A program made the translations under genes and the position numbers. Positions 12,686-25,429 of a stretch of DNA of 64,000 nt are shown piece by piece (the stretch's first letter is position 1; each line of letters opens with the position of its first letter). Below the pieces are notes generated by a model, which did not search any database, was not told where the DNA came from, and saw only the letters and a program-made list of their open reading frames with translations. The DNA comes from Odontesthes bonariensis (Eukaryota > Chordata > Actinopteri > Atheriniformes > Atherinopsidae). The stretch spans positions 36,072,197-36,136,196 of the forward strand of contig NC_134509.1 of NCBI RefSeq assembly GCF_027942865.1. The letters are read 5' to 3'.

Positions 12686-13559
12686 TTATTGTAATAAATC
12701 AAGTAAACCTCAATAACTTAGGTCAAACCTGACTGTCTTTGATATGACTTACACATGATCTTATAGCTGGAAAAGTCTACCTTTCAATCAAATATGATCA
12801 CAGCCCATGTCACAGAAGTCCAAACAGCCATTAATTGAACAAGACCTTCAAACTTACATTTAAATGCATGAAACTAACACATACAGTAGTGTAGTGTATC
12901 ACCATGTATATGCCTCAGAAAACCTTGAGAAAAAAAACTGCTAAAAGATAGATCGTTTTCCATTTTATATGAAAGTGCCGTGGTCAAGATTCAGTCGGGA
13001 ACGGAAAAAAAAAAACATTGTTAGATTTTCAGAAAGATAATTGTTTTGGTCAAAGTTCAATGGCTGGCATATATATTAACCCTGACCTGACCTTTTGCTT
13101 TGTTGCTCTAAAATGGCACGGGGGCTTTTTTGTTGAATTAAGTTGTTCAAATCTTAACCTGTGTACCCTGACGGCTGAAAAAAAGCTGTGGCTTCAGCCT
13201 ATCTTTCTAACCTTGTTTGTGATATATGATACTTACAAATGTATAAATCAATTAAAATACAATAGGTTAGTCACATTGAAAATGCTTGTTAACCCTGCGG
13301 TTACTGTTAAGTTTTGAACTCCTCAAGCTAAGAACAGAAGAGGAAGAGCTTGAGACTTTTGGTTGAACTTCTGTTTGGATTCATTTTAAACAACCAATAT
13401 CCACAGCAGTTAATGAGTGAGTGTGGTCCTAAACAGTCCAATCTGTACGTCTCTACACCAACAAAAGCAGTACCGAGTCTGGTTTTCTTACAATTGAGTT
13501 GATTCTGCAACTCTTTACTGTGCCCCTGTAAACCTAAAATTTATATCCTAGGTTGGATT
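12686..13559. other. Intergenic, no gene seen
   Basis: Contains a 99-residue open frame (13018-13317, plus) with no start context, splice site or recognisable motif. Confidence 0.4.
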
Positions 13560-13992
13560 AGCAGCCAATTCATGTCCCCCTGCAGTGACGTCACCATTCC
13601 CATTTCACTCAGAGCTTGCTTGCATTTTACAGTTGCTTCCATCATTAGCAGTGATTTTTACATGCGCCACACACGAAAAGCTTTAGCAGTCCGGTCAGTA
13701 GCTATTTGCGTCCTCAAAATCGTATTAAGGGACTAGACCGACTGCAGCAGTGTGCGTTTGTGCGCGTGTGTAGGCTAGGTAGGGGTGGAGGTGAGTTGGA
13801 TGCGGCCATAGGAGGCAAGAGAAGGCAGCGCGATACAAGCGTCTCTTCCTCCGCGGCAGTATTCTGTCGCACCTGCCTGTCTCTCTCTTTTTCTCTGTCT
13901 ACCTGTCTCCGTCCCGTGCTGAATCTCGGCACCATTTCTGTCTAAGAAGACGCTAATTATCTTGTTGTAGCCAACAGAACTCCGAAGGGATC
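13560..13992 (+). promoter_or_regulatory. CpG-rich promoter with CCAAT box and CRE, plus 5' untranslated region
   Basis: A CCAAT box (agccaat near 13563) is followed by a perfect palindromic CRE, TGACGTCA, at 13586-13593. About 100 bp on begins a CpG-rich stretch (13.68-14.1 kb) that stands out from the A+T-rich surroundings. Together with the donor at 14047 this looks like a real promoter and first exon. Confidence 0.5.
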
Positions 13993-14046
13993 ATGCTGAC
14001 GCTGATGACGTCCATGTATCTGGTGGTGCGGGCGGTTTCCCCGCAG
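13993..14046 (+). CDS. Candidate first coding exon, 18 residues, gene not recognised
   Basis: An ATG at 13993 opens MLTLMTSMYLVVRAVSPQ, followed by a strong donor, cccgcag/gtgagt, at 14047. The exon ends on a whole codon (phase 0). The peptide is hydrophobic with one arginine, so a signal peptide, signal anchor or the start of a membrane protein is possible. I do not recognise the gene and found no clear next exon. The next plus-strand gene is mdh1, 15 kb away, whose exon 2 is also phase 0, so an alternative mdh1 start is conceivable. A non-coding RNA is equally possible. Confidence 0.35.
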
Positions 14047-15527
14047 GTGAGTTGAAAGCGGCACAACCGTCTGCTTGCGTGACCGCTGCGGAGACCGCGC
14101 GTCCTTGAACGCACCATGATAGACAAATTCTGGAGCTAAACTTGAGCCTCAGGACGCTACTCACTTTGTCCCCCTATTAAGTGTATGTCTTAATTTTGTA
14201 TTCGAGCTGCAGTAATGAACAGATGGGTAATTTAGTTAATATAGGCTATAGCCAATGGTTTTTTGTTGTTGTTTTTTTGTTTTAACCTTGGCGTACCCCC
14301 TTTAGATTTCCGCTATTAAAATGGCCGCCAGAAACCATACACTTTCTTCGAATGAATAGGGGAACTCGGCAAGTTGCGACTTTTTTGGTCATTATTAATT
14401 CAGCGACTGTCTCCGTAGCGTTGGCAAAATGTTCAGAGTTACGGTGAAGCCAAACAAAGTAAATAGGAAAATACCCGCTCGTTGTCTTCATAGTAAAAGC
14501 CCCAAATGTAACTTTTTTGTTGAACATTACACCAACGATGAATCTGTAAAACTGATTGTCATAGATTTTGTATCTTTTTCTCAATATGTTTTCAAAATTG
14601 CATAAAGCATACATTACTAAATAAGACTATACATCTAAACAATTAATAATGTCAATAGATTCTTAAATGTCTGCATTTATGTAGCCTAGATAAAAAGAAA
14701 GTCATCATTACTATGACAACTTTGCATGAATAACCAACCACTGAAATCTTGGATGTTGGATTTAAGGAACATTGCTCTGAAAGCTGATAGAAGCCATAAA
14801 AGTGATTAGAATATTAAATGTTTGGAAGGAACGATGATTAAGAGAAAGAGATGTTGATTAAGCATCTTATAGTTGTGTCAATTTTCATTTTGCTGATTTA
14901 GAAATGTAAAAAATTGTTTTATGCAGTTGATTCTGCTTTTATGTTGAAGGCTGATTAACTAAACTTCCTGCACTGGGTCTTTGCTGCTGCCTTGCTGTAG
15001 TAGCAGAACAGGCTGCAGATTATCAGCACCACGGTCAGTTCCTGTCCAGGTTCCAGCACCACTGAGCTGTTTTATCTCTGTTTGCTTTAAGGAAACTGAA
15101 TCCAACAAACAGCTTGGAGATCCAACATGGCTCTAGATGTTGTTGATAGGTTGGCATATAGACATGACGGTGACTGAAAACTTCACTTGGCTGAAACCGA
15201 CCCTCTTTCTCTAGTCTCTTTGAAAAAAAATATCCACTATATCGATTACCTTCACTTCTTTCTCCTCAGCGAGCAGTTTAGTTACTTGACATTCACTACA
15301 AAAGCAAAAGTGCATGTACAGCTGACTATATGTGACAGATGAACTGCTTAAATGAACTATTGATTTTGGCTGCGAACTGAGATCAAGTGTCTGGCCCGGA
15401 CAGTCCAGTTCTTCCACAGCAGATTAACAAAATCATGCCTCTTTTGACCTTGATATCTGCAGGTTGAAATAAGGAGGTCATGAAAACAATCTCAAACCCA
15501 AAGTTGGAACTTTTGATTTAATTGTAT
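14047..15527. other. Intergenic or intron, no exon seen
   Basis: Intron-like DNA after the donor at 14047. No convincing following exon was found. Confidence 0.4.
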
Positions 15528-15940
15528 TAATGGGATAGTTCGCCTCTTCTGACATGAAGCTGTATGACATCCAATATTAGCAATATTGTTTATGAACATT
15601 TTCTTACCCCCCACTGCGTGCTGTGAGCCGAGTTCCAGCCTCGTTTTGGCATTGACGAAGGTAGTCCGGCTAGTTGGCTGGGGCCACAAAAATAAAGCGT
15701 TTTGCTTCTCAAAACAATATGTGTTCAAAAGAGTAATACATTTGCATCACAAAATCGTTCTCCAGGAAAAAGTCAGACCTCACAATCGCTTGGCGCTATT
15801 TTCTCTCCCTTCGTATCACCGTGTGCTGCCACCTGCCGACAGCCGCGCCTGTTACGTGTTTACTGCTCAGAAGCAGGGGACTGCTCGGTCTGCACTTCGG
15901 TCTGCATGGTCTACACAGCACGCAGTGAGGAAGAATCTAG
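15528..15940 (+). mobile_element. Miniature element, one-armed copy of the foldback family
   Basis: Starts TTAAtgggatagttcgcctc near 15527 and runs through gtagtccggctagttggctg, ctcaaaacaatatgtgttc and aaaaagtcagacctcacaat. The same series appears inverted at 52337-52865. The second arm and right terminus are missing here. Confidence 0.75.
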
Positions 15941-16590
15941 GTATAGACAGTGTAGAACGATATTATGTATTTTATTTTATTGTATCAGCAAAAACTCTGT
16001 ACTTGACCCTTGAGTTTCTGACTGTTGTTTGTAATCTTAGTGTTGTCCTACTATATTACTAATCTCCAGATCAGAAAGCTCTGAACAGATTTAACTCCTG
16101 CCAGTCAGCAGTTAACAAGCTGATTGACAACTTAAAGCTGCCAGCCAAAGTGACTTTCTGTAGTCTTGGGTGTTAACTTGACTTGCCACTTTTACTCCGA
16201 GTTGAAAATGTTCCCCAAAGAAATGGAGATTTTGTTGTGAACTGATCTCACTATTTTTTTCCTTTAATTTTTAAGTGAGATCTGTAGACCCTAAACAGGA
16301 ACTTTGTTTTCAGTGGCAAGGACCATTACAAGTCAGATAACACAGTATCTAATTTTGGAGCCACAATTTTAAGTTTCTGGATCTGCATCGTGCTGACCTG
16401 CAACACCATTAAATTGATAATCCCATAGACATGAAGCCAGACATGTAAACTCCAACTAAAGTACTCAAAACCACATTTTGGATTGGTCTTGCTCCAGTAG
16501 ATAATCACCAGGACCATCTTTTTTGACACACACACAGACTCACAAGACCAAAACTATACCAGCTTTATTTTGTGCCAATAATATGTTGCA
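15941..16590. other. Intergenic, no gene seen
   Basis: A+T-rich. No supported structure. Confidence 0.4.
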
Positions 16591-16597
16591 TGAGGAG

Positions 16598-17425
16598 TAG
16601 GGATGGGAATCGAGAACCGGTTCTTGTTGAGAACCGGTTCCCAGTGTTTCAATTCCTTGGAATTGTTTGGCGATTTTGCAAACGATTCCCTTATCGATTC
16701 CAGTGGGTGCGAATGACGTCACCACGCAACGTTGCGTGGCGAGTCCAGTGCAGCCACCAGTCAACAGTAAACATGGCGCCCAAGAGGTACAAACGCTTGA
16801 AAGTTTGATTACACATCCCTAAAAAAGACGACAACAGGGCAACTTGTAAAGTGAATATTTCACCAAAGGGAGGAAATACTACCAACATGCAATAACTATG
16901 AATAAATGATTAACGTCGGTGAATCTGAACCCAGCAACGTTAGCAACATTAGCATGTCCTCAGCTAACACTGCAGGTAACTAACTAACTAACTAACTAAC
17001 AAACTAACAAACAAACACTGCCTATCATGTTCGCCATATGCCTCATTATAAAACCTGCTATTAGTAATGGTTAAGGTTAAATTAATGCCTTCTCATGCAT
17101 TACGTTTAGATGAAATCATGAGAGGCACTGGCTCAGAGCCAGAGGCTGGTGGTACTACCCCCAGTTCACGTCTACCTCCAGCTTCTCCTTTCACCAGAGC
17201 AGGGAAGAGTTAAATTACCCAGGCCATGATAGACGAATGTGGACCTCACCATTGTTGGGTTTGTAAGGTCATGGCTCGTGTTACTTCTAAACTAAACAAA
17301 GTTGATGCTAATCGACCGGTTTGTTGTCCTTTTTCTCCAAATGAGTATCGATAAGGGAACCGATAAAGAACCGAATCGTTAAGCAGAATCATAAATGGAA
17401 TTGGAATCGTAAAAATTCCCATCCC
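16598..17425. mobile_element. hAT-like non-autonomous transposon
   Basis: Inverted ends AGGGATGGGAATCGA... and ...AATTCCCATCCC, with subterminal copies of gagaaccggttc / gaaccgataaagaacc. It is flanked by tgaggagt at 16591-16598 and tgaggaga at 17426-17433, a near-perfect 8-bp duplication whose first copy abuts the element end. A short (TAAC)n tract lies at 16976-17010. There is no transposase. Confidence 0.75.
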
Positions 17426-18079
17426 TGAGGAGATACACGTGGTGATACTGGATAGAGTCTTCATTTTATTTTGAGATCCAAAACAAATTGTTTGAGTCGT
17501 AATACCGCAGAGAAGTTTTTGTATATTTACTAAAATGATCTGCCAAATGATTGAATTGTTGAAAAGATTTACATTAACATTTACCCTTATAAACTGTTAT
17601 ATTCAATATGAAATTGTCCTAGCTTTGTTAGAAGTGTCTTTTGTATGGGTTCCATCAGTTTTTCATGAGTTTCTCAAGGCATTCTAGACTATTTGTAGTC
17701 CTTACCATGTCTTCCAATGATGTCTGAGACACCATTAAAGTGGCAGAACACAAATTATGGCACTTTATGACAAATTACTTATTCTAGAATGGCTGACGTG
17801 TTCTTCAGAGGATGACAAATTATGGTGACTTTCTTATCTATCAGTGAGTCCGCTACGATTCTTGAAATGGATTTAAGTTTGCAATTTGGATTACAAGGGT
17901 TTTTAAGGTTAAGCTTATTTTGAGTAAATCTTTTGTCATCAACTGTACTATACATTCAACTCCTGCAAAGCTCAATAAAACTTTACATTGTTATATTACT
18001 ACAAACAGTTCTCAATGGCATCTACACAAAATAAAAACCAAGTAACCCATAATCCTTTGTTGCATTCTGACACAGAATT

Positions 18080-18454
18080 AAAAATCAATAAGAGATAAGA
18101 GAATATTTTTGCTTTAATATAATGCACAAAGTGATAGAAAAAAACAGAAAGACATGGCAACAATGTGGGAAAGCCACCTTCAGCAGAAGTGGTAGTAATT
18201 TTTTAATTTTTTTTAGTCCAATCTTTACAAAGTTTGGAGGCACTGTTTTATGCACAGCTCCCAGTGACCCAAGTATTTCATGTGGAGCCACAGCAACACC
18301 TTGATTCTTTTGTTGTAGATTTGCTGTTGTGCTTGGGATCATTGTCCTCTGATATGACCCAATTTCAGCCAAAAAAAAAAAACCTGTCAAACAGATGGTC
18401 TCACATTTGACTTTAGAATAATTTGTTATACGAGTTATTGGTTCATGGTTGTCT
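18080..18454. repeat. Interspersed repeat fragment
   Basis: Includes gcttgggatcattgtcctct, tgacccaatttcagcc and tcacatttgactttagaata, phrases typical of a widespread fish repeat. The family is not certain. Confidence 0.45.
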
Positions 18455-20640
18455 GAGAGAAGGTGCTCGGGTTATGTGGTTGTAAAACACTCTACAAAAA
18501 GAGTCTGTAGACCTGGCGACAAAGAAGGCGAAGAGTCTGTGGTCCAGGCGAGGAAGGGAGCCAAAGAGTCTGTCGTCCTGGTGATGAAGGAGACTGAAGA
18601 AGGTGTAGTCCTGGCACGAAGGAAGCAGATTAAGCTGTAACAGGCAGGAACAGGCGTGGCTGGGAGAGGCGAGCTCGGCTGAGCACCCTCTGGAGCAGGG
18701 ACTGGCAGAGGCGAGTTCGACTGAGCACCCTCTAGAACACTTGGAAACTCGGGAATTCTAGCTGGCTTGGACTTGGAAACGCCAGCAAGTTCGGGCTTGG
18801 TAGCACTAGCTAGCTCTGGAGACAGGAGATCACTAGCTAGCTCTGGAGGCTGGAGATCGCTAGCTAGCTCTGAGGACTGGGGGTCGTTAGCCGGCTCGGG
18901 GGGGGTTGGAGACCGGTAGCCGGCTCTGGCTCGGCCACGGGAACAGGCTAATCTCCTCTGAACGAACGAGTCATACACTTCAAAAGCAGCTTTCAAAAGG
19001 AAACTGCTTCTCTGAACTGTCGAAACAGATCCTCAAAATCTGCCTCAGAAAAAGTGTCCACAAACGAATTGTCTATTGCTACATAAGCCGGAGGAGACGA
19101 GGAAGCGCGTGTTCACCCACCGGGAGACACGAGGAGGTGTTGGACTGGGACCGACCCACCTGGAAGGCTGAGGCGGCGTAGGACTGATCCACCGGAAGGG
19201 CTTAGGAAGTGTCGGCTGAGGAGACGTCTGTCCAGCTCGTCGGAGGCGCCATGATGTTGTTGCATCGGCGGTGGCGTCTGCGTCGTCAGGGTGACGGTAG
19301 GCGTCCACTATTCCGGCACGTCAAGCCGTATCCAACGCATTCAATTCATTTTCAATGAAATCCGGCCGATCGTTGTCGCCGTGCTCGCAAAGCATGCTGG
19401 GATTCCGGCACGGCGAGCGGCGGACCTGCGGCACGTCAAAAAGTTGGGCTCGGCCGGACTTTATGCAAATTTGCCACGGCAGACGGAGTGCGTTATCCAA
19501 TGACAGTAGATCATGTGCTCTCCTGTGTCGCAGCAGCAGCACAGCAGCTCTCCTCGCTCGCAGATCCGGATCCATGGTACAATATGAAATAATGTTCCAT
19601 TGCTAACGATTTATACACATTAATTTCCCTCCAAAACTCAAATTTTTAGAGGGAGAAACTTCGGTTGGTTAAAATCACAAGTTATTTACTTTCTCCTGGA
19701 GCCATTCTACACGCCCCACACACCCACTGTAGTAGCAACACGGCGACAACTAGGCATCCAATCCGGCGAGTTACGTTGACGTGCCGGAATAGTGGACGCC
19801 TAGCCTGAGGATGGAGGTGTGGACTCCGCTTGACGCATCGCGTCCAGATCACACGGGAGTCCCAATTCCTCCAGTAGCAGTGGAGAGGGCAGGATTTCAA
19901 TGTCACCGTATAATTCCCTTAGTGCCAACTCACACTGCTGCTGGGCTCTCCTCTGCGGGTCTGCTAGGTCCTTTGTGAGGCCGTATCCTTCTGTCATGTT
20001 AAGAGTTGTAGAGTTGGACCCAAATGCAGACAACGTCAGAGGTGGTGAGTAGATTTTGAAGATTTAATTAAAGTAATGATGATACAAAAACACAAGGAAC
20101 ACAAGGAGTCAGAGCACAGGAACAAAACCAAGAGCAGACTCTAGAGGCGTGCCTTCGGGGGGGAAAGTGAAGAAAAGGGTATGTAAGGAACTAGACAGTG
20201 GTGGCAATGGGAAGTAAGACAAGGATCCGGCAAGGAGTGGTGGAACTAGAATGATACATATACTGGGGAGGTTGATTACTAAACAAGGAACCGGTGGCTG
20301 ATTACTGACAGGATGCAGGTGTGAGTGAAGAGAGCAGAGGGCAGAACGCAGACTGAGGAGAGAGAGATGGCACAGGGGGTGAGGGAGAGAACACTAACTA
20401 GGAAAATTAATCTAAGGCAAATTTAAAAACATGCTAGAATCATAACGGAGAAATAATCTAACTAACACAAAGAACACACAAGGAGTAATTAAAAATAACT
20501 GAATACTAGGAGAAACAGAGCTAAGGTGAAACAAAAACTGATCTAATAAAGAAAGAACTAAGAGCACCGAATAAAAATAATAGAACCAATAACTAAGAAG
20601 TCCAAAAACACCACTAAACACACCCAGATCCTAACATTAT
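18455..20640 (-). repeat. Proline-rich repeat-derived region, split by a miniature element
   Basis: The minus-strand frame at 18472-18996 has repeats of SELASDLQPPELASDLLSPE type and PEGAQPSSPLP blocks. It is low-complexity sequence seen in fish repeat-encoded ORFs. The right part (19985-20120) reads as a common repeat end (ttgtagagttggacccaaat). The element at 19300-19800 interrupts it. There is no intact ORF across the unit, so I do not call a cellular gene. Confidence 0.5.
19300..19800. mobile_element. TA-flanked miniature element with perfect 25-bp inverted ends
   Basis: The left end begins GGCGTCCACTATTCCGGCAC at 19300. The right end (19776-19800) is its exact complement over 25 bases. 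TA lies at 19298-19299 and 19801-19802. The perfect ends suggest recent mobility. There is no coding capacity. Confidence 0.85.
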
Positions 20641-20770
20641 CAGGAGCAAACTCCAGCATTACTGTCTTTGGACTGACACGGTCTTACAGTATCCTTGGGT
20701 AAAATCCTTAACTCTGCATTGCCCTCTAGTATGTATTTATCACTTATATCGCTTTGGATAAAAATGTTTG
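20641..20770 (+). repeat. SINE body or tail fragment
   Basis: Carries ccttgggtaaaatccttaac and tatcgctttggataaaaatg, the usual ending of fish tRNA SINEs, here decayed. Confidence 0.55.
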
Positions 20771-21216
20771 CTATAGTGAATAAGACATTATGAGAGGCAG
20801 TCCCCCCATGTTCTGATCTCTTATCCTGCTTCGGAGTAGATTAGGTATCAAGCATAAATTGCAGTGGTGATACACCCTGGTAAGAATTCAACTACTTTTG
20901 TGGTTGAACCTGAAGTTACCTCACCAATCCTGGTTTATAGTACAGGCATTTTAGCACCTTGCAGTCATTTAGCCACAAGCTCCTCAGTATACCAGAGATT
21001 CCAACATCATCTCAATGTCAATGTCATGGAGTATATAAGGCCAACAGGTGACACTTGGCACATATTGGGTCATGCAACAGGAGAATAGTTCTAAAGACAA
21101 CAATTAATTAACAGCATGGCTAAAACAGAATAAAGTTATTGTTGTGACCCAGTCAAACCTCAAACCAATTGAAATTCCATGTTGAGATCTTAATAGAGTT
21201 GAACATAAATTAAGAA

Positions 21217-22320
21217 TAGAATAGAAAAATACTTTATTCACCTTAAATTCAAATTAGTCAAGTAGCTAAAAAAAAAAAATTTACAATGATTGTATATTAA
21301 CAAGAACAATAATAATACAAATTCTAATAAAAAATACTACTACTAACTAATAATAATAAGAAGAAATGACTAAAGAAATAAATCAATCAAAAAAAAAAAA
21401 TCAAGCAATCAATTTGAGAAGAAGCCTTATGGCTGTGGGAACAAAGGACCTCCTGAACCTCTCAGTCCTGCAGCGCAGAGAGATGAGCCTCTCACTGCAG
21501 CTGCTCCTGTGTCCTGCCACAATGCTGTGTTTATTGTTCTCCAAAAGGGAATACAATTTCTTCCTCATCCGTTGCTCCACCACAGCACTGAGAGGGTCCA
21601 GCCTTCTGCCTACAACAAAACCAGCCTTTTTACCAGTTTGTCCAGGCGCCTACAGTTTTTGTCTGTCGTGCAACTCCCCCAGCAAACAACAGCATTGTCA
21701 TCTCAATGATAGTGTGATAAAATATGCACATCATATCACTACAAACATTGAAGTCCTTCAATGTCCGTCTTCCGTCTCAGGAAGAAGAGACAGCTCTGGC
21801 CCCTTCTGTACACTGCTTCTATGTTGGCAGACCACTCCAGTTTATTATCCAGCACCACCTCCAGGTATTTGCAGGTCTGAACAGTCTATATCTCCCCTCC
21901 ATCAATGAAGACTGACTGGTATGGGGTTTTACATCTCCTGAAGTCCACCACCAGCTCTTTGGTCTTGGCAGTGTTCAGGAGCAAACAGTTCTTTTTGGTC
22001 CAGTCAGTAAAGGCCTCCACAAGGTCCCTGTACTCCTTCTCCTGTCCACCATGCACACATGCCACAACAGCTGTATCATCAGAATGTATGTGGCAGGACT
22101 CTGAGTTGTACCTTAAGTCTGATGTGTACAGGATGAAAAGAAAAGGAGCCAAAACAGTACCCTGCGGAGCCCCAGTACTGCATTCCAGTGTTCCAGAAAC
22201 ACATCTCCCCATTCTGACATACTGTGGTCTGGCAGACAAATAGTCTATAATCCATGATGTCAGGGAGGGGGCCACACCCATACCTAGATCTGTAACCCTC
22301 AAGAAATTGAAGCATCATTT
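21217..22320 (-). pseudogene. Non-LTR retrotransposon 3' half with reverse-transcriptase remnant
   Basis: On the minus strand, 22302-21886 encodes the C-terminal part of a reverse transcriptase: LSARPQYVRMG, GAPQGTVLAPFLFILYTSDL and a catalytic box CHIHSDDTAVVA (normally Y/FADDT). The frame breaks and continues down to 21400 with AVVCWGSCTT-type sequence shared with the copy at 1-800. The tail (21217-21300) ends in gaatagaatagaaaaatac. It is 5'-truncated and inactive. It is a Rex1/CR1-L2-like clade by motif only. Confidence 0.8.
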
Positions 22321-24019
22321 AAAATACAAGTGCGTCAAACTACTTCCAAAATATCCTGAGAGGTAGATAATCCATGTAGAATACAATTATGTATTGTCGT
22401 AACAAGCTGTTGTATAATGGGGGAAAAACATTTTCTGCATACCACTTTGTAATTTGCGTTTTTGGTAATGTTACCTCATTTCAAGACTTGTCTAGAAGTT
22501 TTCAAGAATGCTAGGTTTATGAGGCAGTTTCGGGCAGTCCATATTACAAGTTGACATCGCAATTAAGTGGAAGGAATTAGGCTTTTGAGTGCTTTTTCTT
22601 GCCTTATGAGTTTTTAAACATTAATTGAGGCTCAGTTTAAAAAAAAAAGTCTCAGTCGAAGGTTTAAAACTTTAAAATATATCCCTCCATATTATGCCAG
22701 TGTTACTGTAGTGTAATTAGATAATGCAAATTACAAATAGAAAAACAAACCACAGACTACATTAAAAATATAGTTTAAGTAAATATCAATTGTAGTCAAA
22801 TAAATTAACCAACCAAAGCAGCATATTAATGCTTACATTTCAGTGATTGATTGAGGAGGGAGTGGAGCCCAGAAAGACCTACTTTTCTCTGTGGGACTTA
22901 AAGCCCAACTCAATCAGATTTGGCCATCAAAGCAGGTTACAAAGTAGGTCAGTTACAAGCAGTCTTTATGTACTACAGATTCCCGTGAGGTACCATTAGA
23001 GAATCCACAACAGCCAGCACCCACACACTGGAGTTCAGCTGCTGTGACAAGACATAGCATAACTGAACTGTTGAAATATACTGCACTGGATATACTGGAT
23101 GATTGTTTGGTAAGTACCAATCTTTTTCTGTAGCTCTGGTTCCCTTGTCTGCAAAATGCTTTTGGAGTTTCTCTCAACAACACAAATATTTGTGGATGGA
23201 TGTTTTGCCTAAGGCAAACACACTCAGGTCCAAACTGAATTTTTCTCTGCTTGATATCTAAAATAATTCACACATCATAGTTTACTAAAACAAGAAAAAA
23301 GAAAAGATTCCTGTCCACAGAGAAATGGAAAACATAACCAGAACATCACAAGTATGGAGTACTGAAAATGTCATAATCCGAAATAAATACAAAAAAAATC
23401 TAAATGTCTATGCATTTCTGCCTCATTATCCAAAAAGGGATATTATTTCAAAGTCTGTTATGGGCTCAGTTGGTCACCTATTGGTTGATTATCAGACTGC
23501 ATAGATCATGAAACGAAAGATTGTTCCTGAAACTGAAAGTGGCAAAACGAAAACTATGATACAGATGACTTGTTAATTAAAAGACTGAGACAGTTTGTGC
23601 TCTCTTAGTTACTGACTGGTCTGCCTGAAATACAAAAGTTGTTTATAAAGTTTGTACAAAAATACAGGCTGCACGACTGACTGCACCGTTTTTTTGACTG
23701 CAAGTTAAGTTAGCCGCTAATGCTGTTAGCTTCAAGTTAGCTGTAAGTTCATGAAATAGGCCTCTCATTTGAAAATGTAAAAACGTAGACAGGGAAATGT
23801 AAAAAAAAGAAACATGGAAATAAATGGGTTTGGGGAAGTAAATAGGGGGAGACAGTGCACTGGGGAAATAGCAGAGAGGTGTGTACAGTACATATACAAA
23901 TAAATTTCAATTAAAAAGAAATTAAATGTCAGACGAAGTCAAAATAAATATAAAAGAAAAATTGTATTTATTTCACATGCTATTCAATTATTTTATCATA
24001 AGTTATTTATTTATTTTAG
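22321..24019. other. Intergenic, no supported gene
   Basis: A stretch at 22978-23110 is open in one frame between an acceptor-like and a donor-like signal, but phase and content give no gene. The rest is A+T-rich. Confidence 0.4.
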
Positions 24020-24160
24020 TAGCATTTATTATCCATCCATTTTGTCTTCCCCTTACCCGAAGTCAGGTCGCAGAGGCAACGGCTTCTGGCGAGAAACCTT
24101 CCCCAGCGACACTCTCCCAGCGTTCCCGGGTCAGAAAGGATATATATAATCCCAAACCAG
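24020..24160 (-). repeat. LINE/SINE tail fragment
   Basis: atccatccattttgtcttcc followed by acccgaagtcaggtcgcaga is the inverted end of a common fish retroelement. Confidence 0.55.
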
Positions 24161-24584
24161 ATGCCCCAAGTACCTCAGCTGTATCCCCTTTTGATGAGGA
24201 GGAGCAGCAGCTCCACGGACGTAAAATTGTGTATGGACGCTATGGACGTGTCCATACCAATATTTGGATACGTTTAAAATGTCCATACCAATTTTGAATG
24301 GGAAATTTCACAGCATTCGGGAAACAAAGGGTTAATTTTCCCCTTCCGCAGTTTCTTCTCTCAAAGACGGCGTGTCATTGGTGGGGACAGTCTTGCTATC
24401 TGTGATTGGCTCACCTTCTGTAGCGCTATGAAACTTGAGTGACTTGCATAAAAAAAAAAAAAATCAATTCTCAATCTTGCCATTATGGTTTACATTAAAA
24501 AAATCAGAGGGCTGTAAATCAGATGTGAGATGTACAGTCAGTTTCCCTCGTAAATTAATTAAAAAATCTCTCCCTTAGATATTA

Positions 24585-24935
24585 TGGCAATTTATTTGTA
24601 TAGCACATTTCATGTACAAAACAATTCAAAGTGCTTCACATAAAACAAAAGCATTGCAGCAGGGAGTGTAAGAAGCATTAAAAATACATAAAAGAATATA
24701 AAGAGAAACAAATAAAAGAATTTAAATTAATTTAAAAACAAGCGTGCAGATTTCATGCAGACACATGAGAAAAGAAATGTTTTTAACCTGGATTTAAAAA
24801 TGTCTACATTTGGTGAAAGTTTAATCTCCACTGGCAGTTTGTTCCACTTGTTTGCAGCATAACAGCTAAATGCTGCTTCTCCATGTTTAGTCTGCTCAAC
24901 ACAAGAGCAGCAGGTGACCGTCCAGCTGCAGAACC
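24585..24935. repeat. Interspersed fish repeat
   Basis: Contains tttatttgtatagcacattt, caattcaaagtgcttcacat and cagtttgttccacttgtttg, phrases of a family widespread in teleost introns. A related-looking repeat is at 60835-61150. Confidence 0.6.
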
Positions 24936-25429
24936 GTCCAGCAAAATCAACATACTAACAAAATGACACGTGAGGAAATACTCAGAAAATCTCCCATTTC
25001 AACATCAGGTGATGTAAGAACTGCTACCATCTCACTCCGTGTCAGTTGGTGAGAATAACAATACTGCACCTTGGGGGCCTGCATTGTAGCTTTATAGGAG
25101 TGGACTATGACAACAAGAAGGATGTAATATTTATATTTACCACTAAACTAGACATATTAGGTTAAAGAGATGTCCAATACAAGTCTCAGATGTGCTAAAT
25201 TCCTTGTATTATCCATTTTAAAGTCTGGTATTGTTGTATTAGGGGCTCCATACAGTGAGGGTTCATACTGTTTAAAACTGTATATGATAATGCAGTTGTG
25301 GTAGAAGATGGTGGCAGTGGAGCATGGGCTACTTGTGATGAAAGGGGTTATGACTGGACAGACTTGAGAAGGAGGCATTGAGTTCCTCTGAGTCCACCTC
25401 TAAGATAGGCTGTGTTCATGTACAAATAT

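Noticed and set aside
18472-18996. 174-residue proline-rich protein
   Set aside because: Low-complexity repeats inside repeat-derived DNA that a miniature element interrupts further on; not convincing as a cellular gene.
22978-23112. Possible exon between ctactacag and ttg/gtaagt, open in one frame
   Set aside because: Its open phase does not match the only upstream candidate exon (that joint stops after six codons), and the encoded residues match no family I know.
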